Positions 1 to 8,978 of a DNA stretch of 61,333 nt are shown piece by piece. Position 1 is the stretch's first letter. Each line of letters opens with the position of its first letter. Made by a program: the position numbers and the translations under genes. The DNA is taken from NCBI RefSeq assembly GCF_002251945.1, contig NZ_NDHW01000056.1, positions 9,846 through 71,178 on the forward strand, given 5' to 3'. The stretch comes from Pseudanabaena sp. SR411 (GTDB lineage Bacteria > Cyanobacteriota > Cyanobacteriia > Pseudanabaenales > Pseudanabaenaceae). The notes beneath the pieces are model-generated. The model was not told the DNA's origin and ran no database searches. It was given only the letters and a program-made list of their open reading frames with translations.

Positions 1-345
1 GTTCTGGAGAAGTCAAAGCCTCCTGCTGAAGCAGTAGTCAAGCCTAAAAAGGCTAAAACTTCTACTAAAGCTGGTCATGGTTTTAGCAAAAAGGAGGCTA
101 GCACTCAAAGTCAAGAACCAGTAGCTATCGCTGAGATTGTCTCCACCCCAGAGCCTATTGTGGAGATTATTCCCGAAATTGTTCCAGAACCTATTTCGGA
201 GCACATTCTGGAGAAGTCAAAGCCTCCTGCTGAAGCAGCAGTCAAGCCTAAAAAGGCTAAAACTTCTACTAAAGCTGGTCATGGTTTTAGCAAAAAAGAG
301 TCTAGCCCTCAAATTCAAGAACCAGTAGCGATCGCTGAGATCTTT
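1..345 (+). repeat. 204-bp in-frame tandem repeat
   Basis: The segment starting at base 1 recurs from base 205, a period of 204 bp or 68 codons. The copies match almost base for base over the first 90 bases (CTGGAGAAGTCAAAGCCTCC is shared) and then diverge gradually to about 345. A decayed third copy of the KAKTSTKAGHGF core lies near 595-660. The repeat keeps the frame, so copy-number change would alter protein length without breaking it. Confidence 0.8.
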
Positions 346-690
346 ACAGTTCTAGAACCTGTTGTAGAACTAGAGCCTGTTGTAGAAGTTGTTCCAGAAA
401 TTGTTCTAGAACAAGTTGTAGATTCATCTACTAATAGTCCTGATCAAGATCCGCAACAGATTGTCGAACCAAGTTCTGAGATGCCAGAGCATGTGCAGAA
501 AACATCTATTGAAGATGATTTTGAGGCAACTGGCTCAGGCTTAACATTGGAGCCTGTAATTGAATTGGATGCTCCATTACCATTGCCTAAATCGAAGAAG
601 TCTAAAACCTCCAGTAAAGCAGGTAGTGGTTTTAACAAGCCCAAAAGTGATACGCAAACACCACGATCGCAACGGAAACCTAAGAGTTAA
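1..690 (+). CDS. C-terminal part of a repeat-rich hypothetical protein (5' end outside window)
   Basis: The reading frame is open from base 1 to a TAA at 688-690, so the gene begins upstream of the window. The visible 229 residues are low-complexity, rich in Glu, Pro, Val, Lys and Ser. A block of about 68 residues is repeated: the motif KPKKAKTSTKAGHGFSKK occurs twice almost unchanged, and a degenerate third copy (KSKKSKTSSKAGSGFNK) lies near the end. Basic KPKK patches alternate with acidic, Pro-rich stretches (PEIVPEP, LEPVVELEP). I recognise no catalytic domain, signal peptide or membrane segment. An ATG at 160 is inside the repeat and is not a likely start. The domain that would name the protein presumably lies upstream. 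The function is unknown; a flexible linker or binding tail is the most that can be said. Confidence 0.75.
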   Translation, partial: VLEKSKPPAEAVVKPKKAKTSTKAGHGFSKKEASTQSQEPVAIAEIVSTPEPIVEIIPEIVPEPISEHILEKSKPPAEAAVKPKKAKTSTKAGHGFSKKESSPQIQEPVAIAEIFTVLEPVVELEPVVEVVPEIVLEQVVDSSTNSPDQDPQQIVEPSSEMPEHVQKTSIEDDFEATGSGLTLEPVIELDAPLPLPKSKKSKTSSKAGSGFNKPKSDTQTPRSQRKPKS

Positions 691-744
691 TTTAAGGAGT
701 TGATGGATATTTTTGTCAATTTCACAAAAGTGTAACAGGATATA

Positions 745-789
745 TCAAAAAGAGAACGGCGGCGCAATGCGCCGCCGTTCTCTTTTTGA
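745..789. terminator. Perfect 21-bp hairpin between convergent genes
   Basis: Arms 745-765 and 769-789 are perfectly complementary around an AAT loop. The GC-rich core (GGCGGCGC/GCGCCGCC) is bordered by A and T runs. It lies between the plus-strand gene ending at 690 and clpX ending at 834, so it can serve as a terminator in both directions. It belongs to the GC-NNN-GC palindrome class found throughout this window. Confidence 0.7.
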
Positions 790-800
790 CATGTATAACT

Positions 801-829
801 CCAAAGGACTCGCTTAGCGAGTCCTTTGG
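801..829. terminator. Second hairpin downstream of clpX
   Basis: Arms 801-813 and 817-829 (CCAAAGGACTCGC and its complement) flank a TTA loop. It ends five bases from the clpX stop codon. There is no strong T run, so it may act as an mRNA 3'-end stabiliser as much as a terminator. Confidence 0.5.
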
Positions 830-833
830 GTGT

Positions 834-2171
834 CTATGCTGATTCAGGTTTAGGCATTGAGGCAGGATGCTGCAAAATCTCCGCCGTAGATAGTTTTTCC
901 ACCATGTCACGGGTAATTAGACATTTGGTGACATCCTTGCGTGAAGGCAACTCATACATCATGTCTAGCATCAACTGCTCGACGATACCGCGTAAAGCTC
1001 TCGCCCCTGTTTTACGACGATACGCTTCCTTGGCGATCGCTTGAACCGCATCCATCTGAAACTCAAGCTGGACATTATCCATTTTTAAGAGCTTTTGGTA
1101 TTGCTTGATCAACGCGCTGCGAGGCTCAGTCAAAATTGCCATGAGCGCTTTTTCATCAAGGGGATCAAGAACAGCCGTTACAGGAACCCGACCAATGAAT
1201 TCAGGAATCATCCCAAACTTGACCAGATCATCGGGCTGGAGGTTTTTCAAAATCTCCGCAGTCCTCTTTTCGCGGGGAATCGACTCGCCTTGCTGCACAA
1301 AGCCCATCGACTTTTTGCCAATGCGCTGCTCGATAAGCTTTTCCATGCCACCGAATGCGCCACCGCAAATAAACAAGATATTTTTGGTGTCAATCTGAAT
1401 GCAGTCTTGGTAAGGATGCTTGCGTCCACCCTGAGGCGGTACGTTGGCAATCGTGCCTTCGAGCATTTTGAGTAAGGCTTGTTGGACACCTTCACCCGAA
1501 ACATCACGGGTAATCGAAGTATTTTCACCCTTACGCGCAATTTTATCGATTTCATCAATATAAATAATGCCGCGCTGAGCCTCTTCAACATCAAGGTCAG
1601 CAACCTGTAAGAGCCTCAGTAAAATATTCTCTACATCTTCACCGACATAGCCCGCCTCAGTAAGTGTCGTAGCATCAGCAACCGCAAAAGGTACATCCAG
1701 CATTTCTGCTAAAGTCTGAGCTAACAGGGTCTTCCCACAACCCGTGGGACCAATCAACAAAATATTCGACTTCTGAAGTTCAACCCCATCTTCAACCTGA
1801 CCTTTGCCAGCCGACTCGATAAAACTTAGACGCTTGTAGTGGTTATATACAGCAACCGACAAAACTTTTTTGGCTTCGTCTTGACCAACTACATTTTCAT
1901 CAAGATAGCGCTTGATATCGCGAGGCTTGGGAATCTGACTAAGATTAAGATTTGCCGCAGTTTTAGTTTTCCGCTTTTCATTGGCAGGATCTTTCCGTTG
2001 AGTAGATTGAGGCGGAGCGCTGTTAAACAACTCCTCATCGAGAATTTCGTTACATAAATCCACGCACTCATCACAAATGTATACCCCTGGTCCTGCAATG
2101 AGTTTGCGTACCTGCTCCTGTGATTTACCACAGAAGGAACATTTAAGATGAGAGTCATATTTACTGGGCAT
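834..2171 (-). CDS. clpX: ATP-dependent Clp protease ATP-binding subunit ClpX
   Basis: AAA+ unfoldase that recognises tagged proteins and threads them into the ClpP peptidase in the cytoplasm. The 445-residue product has every family hallmark. An N-terminal C4 zinc-binding domain carries Cys11, Cys14, Cys33 and Cys36. The Walker A motif GPTGCGKT is near residue 141 and Walker [10 protein letters not shown] near 203. The pore loop GYVG follows Walker A, and the [11 protein letters not shown] small-domain motif is near the C terminus. Length is close to the usual 430-450. The ATG at 2171 starts directly before the zinc finger. It lies 17 bp downstream of the clpP stop, so the two are almost certainly cotranscribed and their products form one protease. 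Confidence 0.98.
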   Translation of the reverse strand: MPSKYDSHLKCSFCGKSQEQVRKLIAGPGVYICDECVDLCNEILDEELFNSAPPQSTQRKDPANEKRKTKTAANLNLSQIPKPRDIKRYLDENVVGQDEAKKVLSVAVYNHYKRLSFIESAGKGQVEDGVELQKSNILLIGPTGCGKTLLAQTLAEMLDVPFAVADATTLTEAGYVGEDVENILLRLLQVADLDVEEAQRGIIYIDEIDKIARKGENTSITRDVSGEGVQQALLKMLEGTIANVPPQGGRKHPYQDCIQIDTKNILFICGGAFGGMEKLIEQRIGKKSMGFVQQGESIPREKRTAEILKNLQPDDLVKFGMIPEFIGRVPVTAVLDPLDEKALMAILTEPRSALIKQYQKLLKMDNVQLEFQMDAVQAIAKEAYRRKTGARALRGIVEQLMLDMMYELPSRKDVTKCLITRDMVEKLSTAEILQHPASMPKPESA

Positions 2172-2188
2172 AAGCTATCTCGCTGTGG

Positions 2189-2860
2189 CTAGACTAGGGA
2201 TAGGACAGATGGCTGGAGGCTTTTAGAATTGGTTAAAACGCGATCAATTAAACCATATTGTTGAGCTTCCGCAGGTGACATGAAGAAATCGCGCTCGGTA
2301 TCCTGTTCGATCTGTTCGAGAGGCTTGCCTGTATTAGCAGCCAGCATTTCGTTGAGCGATCGCTTAATGTACAAGATTTCCCTAGCTTGAATTTCGATAT
2401 CAACTGCCTGACCTTGAGCACCACCAAGAGGTTGGTGAATCATGATTCGTGCATTAGGCAAAGACATGCGCTTGCCCTTAGCACCAGCCGCTAATAAAAA
2501 TGCGCCCATGCTAGCCGCCAGCCCCATGCAGATAGTACAAACATCGGGACGGACATGGTTCATGGTGTCAAGAATCGCCATGCCTGCATAGACTGAGCCA
2601 CCAGGGGAGTTGATATAAAGATAAATATCCTTTTCAGGATCTTCAGCTTCTAAAAATAAAAGCTGCGACATAATCAGGTTCGATGTGGTGTCATCTACTT
2701 GCGAACCTAAGAACACGATGCGCTCACGCAATAAGCGTGAGAAGATATCAAATGCTCTCTCGCCTTTACCTGATTGCTCGACTACCATCGGCACAACCTG
2801 ATTTTGGGTCGAAGCGATCGCAAATTGATTTGATGTTAATTGACTAGATAAAGGGAACAT
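2189..2860 (-). CDS. clpP: ATP-dependent Clp protease proteolytic subunit ClpP
   Basis: Serine peptidase of family S14 that forms the tetradecameric chamber served by ClpX or ClpC. The catalytic triad is recognisable: Ser in AASMGAF (near residue 117), His in MIHQPLGG (near 141) and Asp in ERDFFMS (near 191). The core block FLGSQVDD and the [10 protein letters not shown] loop are also present. At 223 residues it is about 20 longer than typical, because about 25 residues precede the usual N-terminal block [15 protein letters not shown]. An internal start at that Met is therefore possible. It is followed at 17 bp by clpX and preceded by tig, the usual cyanobacterial order. Confidence 0.97.
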   Translation of the reverse strand: MFPLSSQLTSNQFAIASTQNQVVPMVVEQSGKGERAFDIFSRLLRERIVFLGSQVDDTTSNLIMSQLLFLEAEDPEKDIYLYINSPGGSVYAGMAILDTMNHVRPDVCTICMGLAASMGAFLLAAGAKGKRMSLPNARIMIHQPLGGAQGQAVDIEIQAREILYIKRSLNEMLAANTGKPLEQIEQDTERDFFMSPAEAQQYGLIDRVLTNSKSLQPSVLSLV

Positions 2861-3015
2861 TCGTTTTTAATTCACCATAAATTTGATGCATTATCCTAGG
2901 TAAAACTTGATGGGCAAAGCTTGATGGGCAAAGCTGGGGTTTTACCATACAGATTTAAGAGCTATTATGCCTCAAAAACAGTATTGGTATCTAGCCATAC
3001 TATTCTACGCAATTT

Positions 3016-3052
3016 AAAAGTAAGAGGGGTGCAAAGCACCCCTCTTACTTTT
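3016..3052. terminator. Hairpin terminator after tig
   Basis: Arms 3016-3032 and 3036-3052 (AAAAGTAAGAGGGGTGC and its complement) enclose an AAA loop. The outer parts of the arms are A- and T-rich. It lies directly downstream of the tig stop at 3055 and upstream of clpP. It probably separates tig transcription at least partly from clpP-clpX. Confidence 0.7.
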
Positions 3053-3054
3053 AA

Positions 3055-4464
3055 TTAAGCTTCTTCCGATGTTGCCTCAACGGTTACAACGTCTGTATCA
3101 GTCTCTGGAGAGATAGTTTCGAGGGCTTCAGGCTCTGGCTGGAGTGAACCTTGCTCGACTAACTCAATCTCAGAATGCTCGATCAACCACTTCACTGCAA
3201 CTTCAGTCCGCATTTCCTCACGAATCAAGCTAGCTAATCTAGCGGGATCGATATTGGGATCTTTGAGCATTTCCAAGGTGTTAGCAACCCTTTCTTTGAG
3301 TTCGGCTTCATCGACAGCAAGTTTTTCCTCCTCGGCAATTTTATCAAGGGCAACTTTGCGGCGGAGACGGGTTACTGCTTCTGGTTGATTAAGGCGACGC
3401 ATTTCTTCAACCAATTCCTTGGTAAACAGTTGCTTTGCCATTGCGGGATCGATGCGCTCTTGCAAGTAGCTAGCCTGTTGTCTCACCAAAAAGTCGAGTT
3501 CTTGCTGCAACAGGGTTGCTGGTAGATCTACTTCGAGTTCGGCGGTGAGGGCTTCAAGCACAGCACGTTCTTTGTTGGCTTGGGTCTTAGACTCAGCCTC
3601 ATCAATGACACGCTTTTCGAGGAGTTCACGCAATTCGGCGATCGTCTCTTTGTCGCTGATTGATTGAGCAAACTCATCATCTAGGGCTGGAAGCTCACGA
3701 CCTTTGATCGATTTGATCGTAACCACATATTTGATTTCCTTGCCGACATATTCTTCGGGGTAATATTCTTCGGGGAAAATCGACTCGACTTCAACGACTG
3801 AATCAATCTCTGCACCTACAATTGCCTTAACAACTTCAGGGATAAAGGCTTTTTCATCAACATCTAACTGAAAATCCTCTTCACCTGCATCAGGTAACTC
3901 TTCGCCTGTGGCGCGATCGAGGACTTTGAGATCGACAGTAACGACATCATTTAGGGCTACAGGGCGATCTTCGATCGGGACGATCGTGGCTTTGCGGACT
4001 TGAAATTCGTTTAAGGTGCGATCGACTTCGGTGAGATCGGGCTTGATTTCTTCAGCCTTAACCGTGAAGCCTTGATATTTGTTGAGAGTTACCTCTGGCT
4101 CAACGTCGATCGCCGCCTTAAAGGATACTTCTTGCCCTGGGGTGAAGGTTTGGACAAGAGATTCAATATCGGTAATTAACTGAAAGCCGCCCAGAGCCTT
4201 ATCTTTAACATCTTTATTCTCAGCAAGGGCTTCGGTTAAGGTTTTTTCTAGCAACTCTTCGAGGACATTGGCTTTGAGTCGTTGTGTACCAACTTGTCTC
4301 AATACAAGTTGAGTCGGCGCTTTACCTTTGCGAAAACCAGGTACTTGCATCGTGCGCGTCAAGTCTTTGACGATGCGATCGTATATTGCTTGAGACTTTG
4401 CCCCTTCTACTTGAATGTCAAAACCAATTTGACTAGCGGGAAGCTTCTCTAGAGTGACCTTCAT
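3055..4464 (-). CDS. tig: Trigger factor (ribosome-associated chaperone / peptidyl-prolyl isomerase)
   Basis: Chaperone that binds the ribosome exit tunnel and helps nascent chains fold. The 469-residue protein has the three expected parts. The N-terminal ribosome-binding domain carries the signature GFRKGKAP (residues 43-50). A central FKBP-type PPIase region includes VVTVDLKVLD and EFAQSISDKETIAEL. A long helical C-terminal chaperone domain is rich in Glu, Arg and Lys. The end (LEPEPEALETISPETD-like) is an acidic extension typical of cyanobacterial versions. The ATG at 4464 begins the conserved MKVTLEKLPASQ stretch. It lies upstream of clpP-clpX on the same strand, separated by a hairpin. 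Confidence 0.96.
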   Translation of the reverse strand: MKVTLEKLPASQIGFDIQVEGAKSQAIYDRIVKDLTRTMQVPGFRKGKAPTQLVLRQVGTQRLKANVLEELLEKTLTEALAENKDVKDKALGGFQLITDIESLVQTFTPGQEVSFKAAIDVEPEVTLNKYQGFTVKAEEIKPDLTEVDRTLNEFQVRKATIVPIEDRPVALNDVVTVDLKVLDRATGEELPDAGEEDFQLDVDEKAFIPEVVKAIVGAEIDSVVEVESIFPEEYYPEEYVGKEIKYVVTIKSIKGRELPALDDEFAQSISDKETIAELRELLEKRVIDEAESKTQANKERAVLEALTAELEVDLPATLLQQELDFLVRQQASYLQERIDPAMAKQLFTKELVEEMRRLNQPEAVTRLRRKVALDKIAEEEKLAVDEAELKERVANTLEMLKDPNIDPARLASLIREEMRTEVAVKWLIEHSEIELVEQGSLQPEPEALETISPETDTDVVTVEATSEEA

Positions 4465-4713
4465 TATTAAATATGCCTAGATTAAGTATGCCTAGATTTG
4501 AATATATCTAGAAATCAAAAAACATTTTTTGGACTTTTGCCAACCTTTGGCAAAACTGTCAGCAAGTGCCAAATTATGTCAAGTCTATGATAATACGATA
4601 TTGGCGATCGCATATTTCAAAAAACTCTAAATTAGGTGTCGCAGTTTTGAACTCGCATCCATACCAAGCTGTAAATTAAATTACTTAGGGACGCACAGTA
4701 AAGTAAAAGAACC

Positions 4714-4754
4714 AGATTTTTTGTGGTGAGGCAAAGCCTCACCACAAAAAATCT
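4714..4754. terminator. Hairpin overlapping the stop of the FHA gene
   Basis: Two 19-nt arms (4714-4732 and 4736-4754) pair perfectly around an AAA loop: AGATTTTTTGTGGTGAGGC and its complement. The right arm overlaps the TAG stop (4753-4755) of the FHA gene. The T run on the minus strand fits an intrinsic terminator for that gene. Confidence 0.75.
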
Positions 4755-5163
4755 AAATCACAGAGTCTTTACGTGACATAAAGGTAGGGCGACCATCGCT
4801 TGGCTTGGTTGGGGACTTTGGACTAGTAGCAGCATCGTGAGATGAAGGAGACATTGACTCAACCCCATCTAATAAAATTTGTAATTTAGGTCCCGTTGTC
4901 GCAAGTCGAATAGTCACCCCATTCTGCACGCGCTCCTTATCAATTTGTTGATCGTTAATATATGTACCGTTTGCGCCAATATTGACGATTTCCCAATAGA
5001 GAGAATGACGATGTAGCTCCACATGATAGCGAGAAACAACAGAGCTATAAAGAATCACGTCATTATCGCCCGATCGCCCAATCCGAATCACAGGCTCAGA
5101 GTCAAATTTCCATGTTTGGATTGGGGTAGATTCGATGGGATGCAGCAGGTTTAGCGTAATCAC
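4753..5163 (-). CDS. Small FHA-domain protein
   Basis: The 136-residue product is mostly one forkhead-associated domain, a phosphothreonine-peptide binding module. The conserved loops are visible: IRIGRSGDNDVIL (GR in the first recognition loop), then SVVSRYHVEL (S-R-x-H), then NIGANGTYINDQQI (N-G-T-x-ING). A Ser/Pro-rich tail of about 35 residues follows. There is no kinase or membrane domain, so it probably acts as an adaptor for Ser/Thr kinase signalling. The start is a GTG at 5163. It is a single gene between tig and the divergent oxidoreductase gene, with a hairpin terminator overlapping its stop. The partner is not identifiable from context. Confidence 0.88.
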   Translation of the reverse strand: MITLNLLHPIESTPIQTWKFDSEPVIRIGRSGDNDVILYSSVVSRYHVELHRHSLYWEIVNIGANGTYINDQQIDKERVQNGVTIRLATTGPKLQILLDGVESMSPSSHDAATSPKSPTKPSDGRPTFMSRKDSVI

Positions 5164-5280
5164 GGATTTTAATGCAGTAATTTAGCAGGATTAGAAAATT
5201 TTTGACTGCAAATGTTTAGAGAATTTGCACTTATTCCAAAAGTTTAGCATTGACTTTAATGATGATGGCAATCAGATCTT

Positions 5281-5318
5281 AGAGTAGACAAGGGTACTTC
5301 GCGCCTTTGTCTACTCTA
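5281..5318. repeat. Inverted repeat upstream of the FAD oxidoreductase gene
   Basis: AGAGTAGACAA (from 5281) pairs with TTGTCTACTCT (ending 5318) around a GC-containing loop. It sits just before the start region at 5327-5339 and could form an mRNA leader hairpin or an operator. There is no direct evidence for either role. Confidence 0.45.
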
Positions 5319-5338
5319 CTGAAAAATTGAAAATATCT

Positions 5339-6430
5339 ATGCAAACTGTCACCATTATTGGCTGCGGTGTAATCGGAGCAATGATTGCCTATGAATTAAG
5401 CAAATGCAAAGAATATGAGCTAAATGTGACCGTTCTGGAAGTAAATGCTAGCCCTGCAATAGGGGCAACAGGATCAGCATTAGGGGTACTGATGGCTGCT
5501 TCTAGTTCTAGGGCAAGAGGTGTTTTAGTAAAGTTGCGCTTGGCAAGTTTGAGTAAATACGATCGCCTAATTGCTGAGCTAACTGCCCAAACACAACACA
5601 ACATTCTCTACAACCGCAACGGCATTTTAAATTTATATCGATCGCCTGATGCGGAAACAAAATCGCGATCGCTGTCTGAAATTCGCAAAAGGCAAGGTTT
5701 TGATTTGCAATGGCTTGATCGCGATCAAATTGCTCAAGATTTCTCGCAATGGCAAACCGATGGTGGCTTATTAAGCCCATGTGATCGGGCGGTGCATCCC
5801 ACCCAGTTAGTAAATGCCCTCGTCGAAGCCGCAACTCAAAATGGGGTGAAGTTTCTTTGGAATACACCAGTCGAGAATTTAGAAGATCTATCTAGCGATC
5901 GCATCATCGTTACATCAGGCTTAGGCTCTAACGCTCTACTTTCCCCATTTTTAAAAAATCATCCCAAATATGCGGGACAAGCCCTGATGCAACCTGTTGC
6001 TGGTCAAGCGTTGCTGCTACATATCCCCAAGCTAAACCTAAAAAATGTTGTGCATATTGAAAATGAGGATGGCTCGGATCTGAATATTGTGCCGTTAGAC
6101 AGCGATCGCTATTGGCTCGGCGCAACCTTAGAGTTTGACCCAAGTGAATTGCCCAACGAAGCTAATGTGTCTTTATTACTAGAACAGGCGATCGCATGGT
6201 GTCCCACTTTTGCCAATGCTGAAGTTTTAGAAACATGGGCAGGCGATCGCCCCAGACCAGTTGCCAATCAATCGCCAATTTTAGGCTTTGTACCAGATCA
6301 TCCTCACATTTTGATTGCTACAGGTCACTATCGCAATGGTGTATTGATGGCTCCCGTCACGGCTCAAATTACCAAAGATTTACTATTAACTGGGACAAGT
6401 GATCTACCTTGGCGACCTTTTACGCTGTAA
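5339..6430 (+). CDS. FAD-dependent oxidoreductase, DAO/glycine oxidase-like
   Basis: Member of the D-amino-acid oxidase (DAO) superfamily, which oxidises amines or amino acids with FAD. The N terminus carries the dinucleotide-binding motif IIGCGVIGAMIAYEL. The C-terminal part has the second FAD-contacting region (GDRPRPVANQSPILG followed by IATGHYRNGVLMAPVTA), which resembles glycine oxidase ThiO. In many cyanobacteria ThiO is fused to ThiG; here it stands alone with no thiamine gene beside it, so the substrate is uncertain. I chose the ATG at 5339 over an in-frame TTG at 5327, because the FAD motif begins immediately after it. Its 3' end overlaps the convergent crtD gene by 27 bp. Confidence 0.85.
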   Translation: MQTVTIIGCGVIGAMIAYELSKCKEYELNVTVLEVNASPAIGATGSALGVLMAASSSRARGVLVKLRLASLSKYDRLIAELTAQTQHNILYNRNGILNLYRSPDAETKSRSLSEIRKRQGFDLQWLDRDQIAQDFSQWQTDGGLLSPCDRAVHPTQLVNALVEAATQNGVKFLWNTPVENLEDLSSDRIIVTSGLGSNALLSPFLKNHPKYAGQALMQPVAGQALLLHIPKLNLKNVVHIENEDGSDLNIVPLDSDRYWLGATLEFDPSELPNEANVSLLLEQAIAWCPTFANAEVLETWAGDRPRPVANQSPILGFVPDHPHILIATGHYRNGVLMAPVTAQITKDLLLTGTSDLPWRPFTL

Positions 6431-7936
6431 CTGCTCTATCTGTCTTACTACTGTGAGCGCTGAATAACTCACCCCCGCGGTTCCTTCCCCAGGATGGGTA
6501 GAGTCACCGACTAGCCAAATGCTTTTGAGTGGTGTGCGATTGGCGAAACCAAAGGGACCAAAGGTAGAAACACGCATTCCTACGCCGCCAACTATGCCGC
6601 GATCGCGTCCTGTATATCGCTCAAAAGTCTGTGGTGTAGCAGCTTCGATATGAATGATTGTCTCTTCGTTGAGATGGAAATATGTGCTTAACTGTGCGAT
6701 CGCCCGTTCCGTAAATCTCTTTTTGAGTTCCTGATAATCCTCGCCACCATACCAAACAGCTGCATCGGTAAACTCAGAGGCAATGATTGTTGCTTTTCCA
6801 TCAGGAGCGCGTCCATCCCCTTCCTTGCTAACGGAAACAAATAGCGAATGTGGTTGATTAATTTTGGAATCTTCATAGGCTTCCAGAAATTGTAAATGCG
6901 GCGGACAGTCTTCAGGAATCGCAGCACGATCCACTCCCAAATAAACCACAAAAGCTACTGAAGCAGGCTTGAGATTGGCAACCCGTTGAGCATATCCCTT
7001 GGGCGCATCATCTCCCAAAAGCTGCACAAAGTTATTCACCGTCACATTCGCCACGATGTGATCGGCGCTATCTTCAAAAATCGCTTGCGATCGCAGATTT
7101 TTTACTTTTACCTTTTTATTTTTACCTTGAGCCGCGATCTCTGTAACTTGATGCTGCATCAACACCTTCCCCCCGTCGCGCTCAATGCTCTCAATCAGGC
7201 GATCGCTTAACACTTGCATACTTCCCTTAAGATGAAACAGCCCTAAAGGAGTTTGAGAAACCGCTAAAGCTGTTGCGGCATAAAGTAAAGCTGTCTCTTC
7301 AGCATTCACCTGTGAATAGAGCTTCAATTGCAAATCGAGAAAGGTGCGTAATCTCTGATCATTTGCCAATCCAAACCCACGTAAAGCATCGCCCACCGTT
7401 GAGAATGTATAGGGAACTGTTGCCAAGGTATCAATTCGCAAGGCTCTGACTAATTGCCATGCGTCCCAAATATTACGTGGTGGCAAAATCGGATCGCGTG
7501 ACTGAAATCGCCAACTTCGCAAAAATAAATCTTCAAGAAAATTCCAAAATGGTTCGCTATTAGGGAATTGTCTTTGTCGTTCGAGTTTCCATTTATTGCG
7601 ATCGCGCCAGACATTAATCGGCTCACTCTCATTTGGCAAAAATACCGCACAAGCTGGATCGCAATAGGTTGCTTCAGGAATCTCAATTTCTAGTTCCTTA
7701 AAAATGCGATCGTGAATCCCGCCAGATTCTAATCCTGCCACCTGTGTTGCACCGACATCAAAGGTAAATCCGCGTCGCTTAAATGTGGATGCACAACCAC
7801 CAGCAACAAGAGCCAAGTCATAAACAATGACTTCATAGCCACGCTTAGCTAGCAAAGCCGCCGCCGTTAAGCCCCCAATTCCTGCCCCAATGACGATGAT
7901 TTTCTGATCTGTTTTTTGTTTAGATTTACTCAACAC
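6404..7936 (-). CDS. crtD: Carotenoid C-3',4' desaturase-like protein (CrtD; phytoene desaturase/isomerase family)
   Basis: FAD-dependent carotenoid desaturase or isomerase family, 510 residues. The N-terminal FAD motif is VIGAGIGGLTAAALLAKRGY. The family C-terminal signature IWLVGDSTHPGEGTAGVSYS lies near residue 480. The block GGCASTFKRRGFTFDVGATQ followed by VAGLESGGIHDRIF matches my memory of cyanobacterial CrtD (myxoxanthophyll pathway) better than CrtH, whose equivalent reads FDVGASMIFG. CrtD introduces the 3',4' double bond of myxol-type carotenoids in the thylakoid or plasma membrane. The start is a GTG at 7936. No other carotenoid gene is adjacent, so the CrtD versus CrtH choice rests on sequence alone. 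Confidence 0.72.
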   Translation of the reverse strand: MLSKSKQKTDQKIIVIGAGIGGLTAAALLAKRGYEVIVYDLALVAGGCASTFKRRGFTFDVGATQVAGLESGGIHDRIFKELEIEIPEATYCDPACAVFLPNESEPINVWRDRNKWKLERQRQFPNSEPFWNFLEDLFLRSWRFQSRDPILPPRNIWDAWQLVRALRIDTLATVPYTFSTVGDALRGFGLANDQRLRTFLDLQLKLYSQVNAEETALLYAATALAVSQTPLGLFHLKGSMQVLSDRLIESIERDGGKVLMQHQVTEIAAQGKNKKVKVKNLRSQAIFEDSADHIVANVTVNNFVQLLGDDAPKGYAQRVANLKPASVAFVVYLGVDRAAIPEDCPPHLQFLEAYEDSKINQPHSLFVSVSKEGDGRAPDGKATIIASEFTDAAVWYGGEDYQELKKRFTERAIAQLSTYFHLNEETIIHIEAATPQTFERYTGRDRGIVGGVGMRVSTFGPFGFANRTPLKSIWLVGDSTHPGEGTAGVSYSALTVVRQIEQLQRKRSPR

Positions 7937-8015
7937 TGGCTATAACTAATTAACAATTCTTAATCTAGTCTAAGCGATCGCCCTAACATGAGCAATTTTG
8001 CAATTTTTTATCTTG

Positions 8016-8124
8016 TATAGCTATAGATATCAATGTTAAGACAAAGCCAAAACCCAAAAGAGAGTTGCGGCGCTTCGCGCCGCAACTCTCTTTTGGGTTT
8101 TATGTCCTGACTTGGCTGGCTATA
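8016..8124. repeat. TATAGC-bounded palindromic element with 25-bp perfect core stem
   Basis: A perfect 25-bp stem (8049-8073 paired with 8077-8101, core GCGGCGC-TTC-GCGCCGC) lies inside weaker outer arms that start TATAGC (8016) and end GCTATA (8124). The outer right arm contains ATGTCCTGA. Read in reverse it gives AGGACATAAAAC, the same block as in the elements at 10520 and 16690. The element separates crtD from the ABC-2 gene. Confidence 0.65.
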
Positions 8125-8144
8125 GATATACTAAGGTTTTGGTA

Positions 8145-8939
8145 CTAAGCTCCCATCCCAGAATATTGTTGGATTCCCTTACGCCATAGCCAACGATTGG
8201 CTACAAAAAAGATACCCATCCATCCCGCCATAATTCCAATCCCTTGCCAAACAGCGATCGCCTTTCCCACCAAAAGCGCCGCAGGAAAATACACCATATA
8301 AGGGAAAGGAGTCCACAGGACAATATCGCGAACTAGCGGCGGGAATACATCCAAAGGGGCAATGATACCCGATAGAAATATATAGGCTAAAAACCAGAGT
8401 TGCTCGATCGCACTTGCACGCTCTGTCCAAAATGATAAAAGTCCAAAGGTATATTGGATCAGGAATCTCAATAAAAAGGCGATCGTGACAATGAATGTTG
8501 CCATCAAACCCGTTGACCATGAAGGAATCCAGAAGGATTGCGGATAGAGAATAAAGAATAAAGCGATCAGCACTACCAGCATCGGCAGTCTAGCAAAACG
8601 TTCTGCAATGTGATTAATCAAATGATGCCAAAATGGATCGATAGGTTGTAATAAACGATGGGAAAGCTGTCCTGAAAGCAGTTCCTTCTCAAAGTCCCAA
8701 ATCACCCAAACAATATTAAATTGACGCACTACAAACACGGCTAAGAAGTAACGAATAAACTCTAAAGCTGTGAAACCAAAGCTGCCAGTTTCGGATGCTT
8801 TTAGCCATGCTCCCATCAAAATAAATGGTAAAGAATTGGATAACAACCAGATGAAAAGTTCGGCTCGATATTCGAGCATATAGGCATAGTAGGTGGAAAA
8901 TAAAGTCGTCGTAACGCGCAATATATATCTAAGCTGCAT
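8145..8939 (-). CDS. ABC-2 type transporter permease (DUF990-like)
   Basis: Integral membrane subunit of an ABC exporter, 264 residues with six predicted hydrophobic segments. They include LFIWLLSNSLPFILMGAW, LPMLVVLIALFFILYP, LMATFIVTIAFLLRFLI and the C-terminal GIGIMAGWMGIFFVANRWLW. The pattern of an N-terminal helix after YYAYMLEYRAE and the central motif DFEKELLSGQLSHRLLQPID is typical of the ABC-2/DUF990 permease family (COG3694/COG4587). No ATPase gene is adjacent, so its partner must lie elsewhere and the substrate is unknown. The ATG at 8939 directly precedes the conserved amphipathic start. It is a single gene flanked by repeat elements on both sides. Confidence 0.85.
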   Translation of the reverse strand: MQLRYILRVTTTLFSTYYAYMLEYRAELFIWLLSNSLPFILMGAWLKASETGSFGFTALEFIRYFLAVFVVRQFNIVWVIWDFEKELLSGQLSHRLLQPIDPFWHHLINHIAERFARLPMLVVLIALFFILYPQSFWIPSWSTGLMATFIVTIAFLLRFLIQYTFGLLSFWTERASAIEQLWFLAYIFLSGIIAPLDVFPPLVRDIVLWTPFPYMVYFPAALLVGKAIAVWQGIGIMAGWMGIFFVANRWLWRKGIQQYSGMGA

Positions 8940-8978
8940 AGGTCAGTTCAACTGTTAAGATAAATATCCTAACCCGTA

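Noticed and set aside
1095-1475. Plus-strand open frame of 126 codons
   Set aside because: It lies fully antisense to clpX, where strong codon bias creates shadow frames; no recognisable domain.
5339-6430. ThiO-ThiG fusion for thiamine synthesis
   Set aside because: The ThiG half is absent and no thi gene is adjacent, so only the general DAO-family call is made.
6404-7936. Prolycopene isomerase CrtH
   Set aside because: Same superfamily and length, but the FDVGATQVAG block and surrounding residues fit my memory of CrtD better than the FDVGASMIFG type of CrtH. Kept as a moderate-confidence call.
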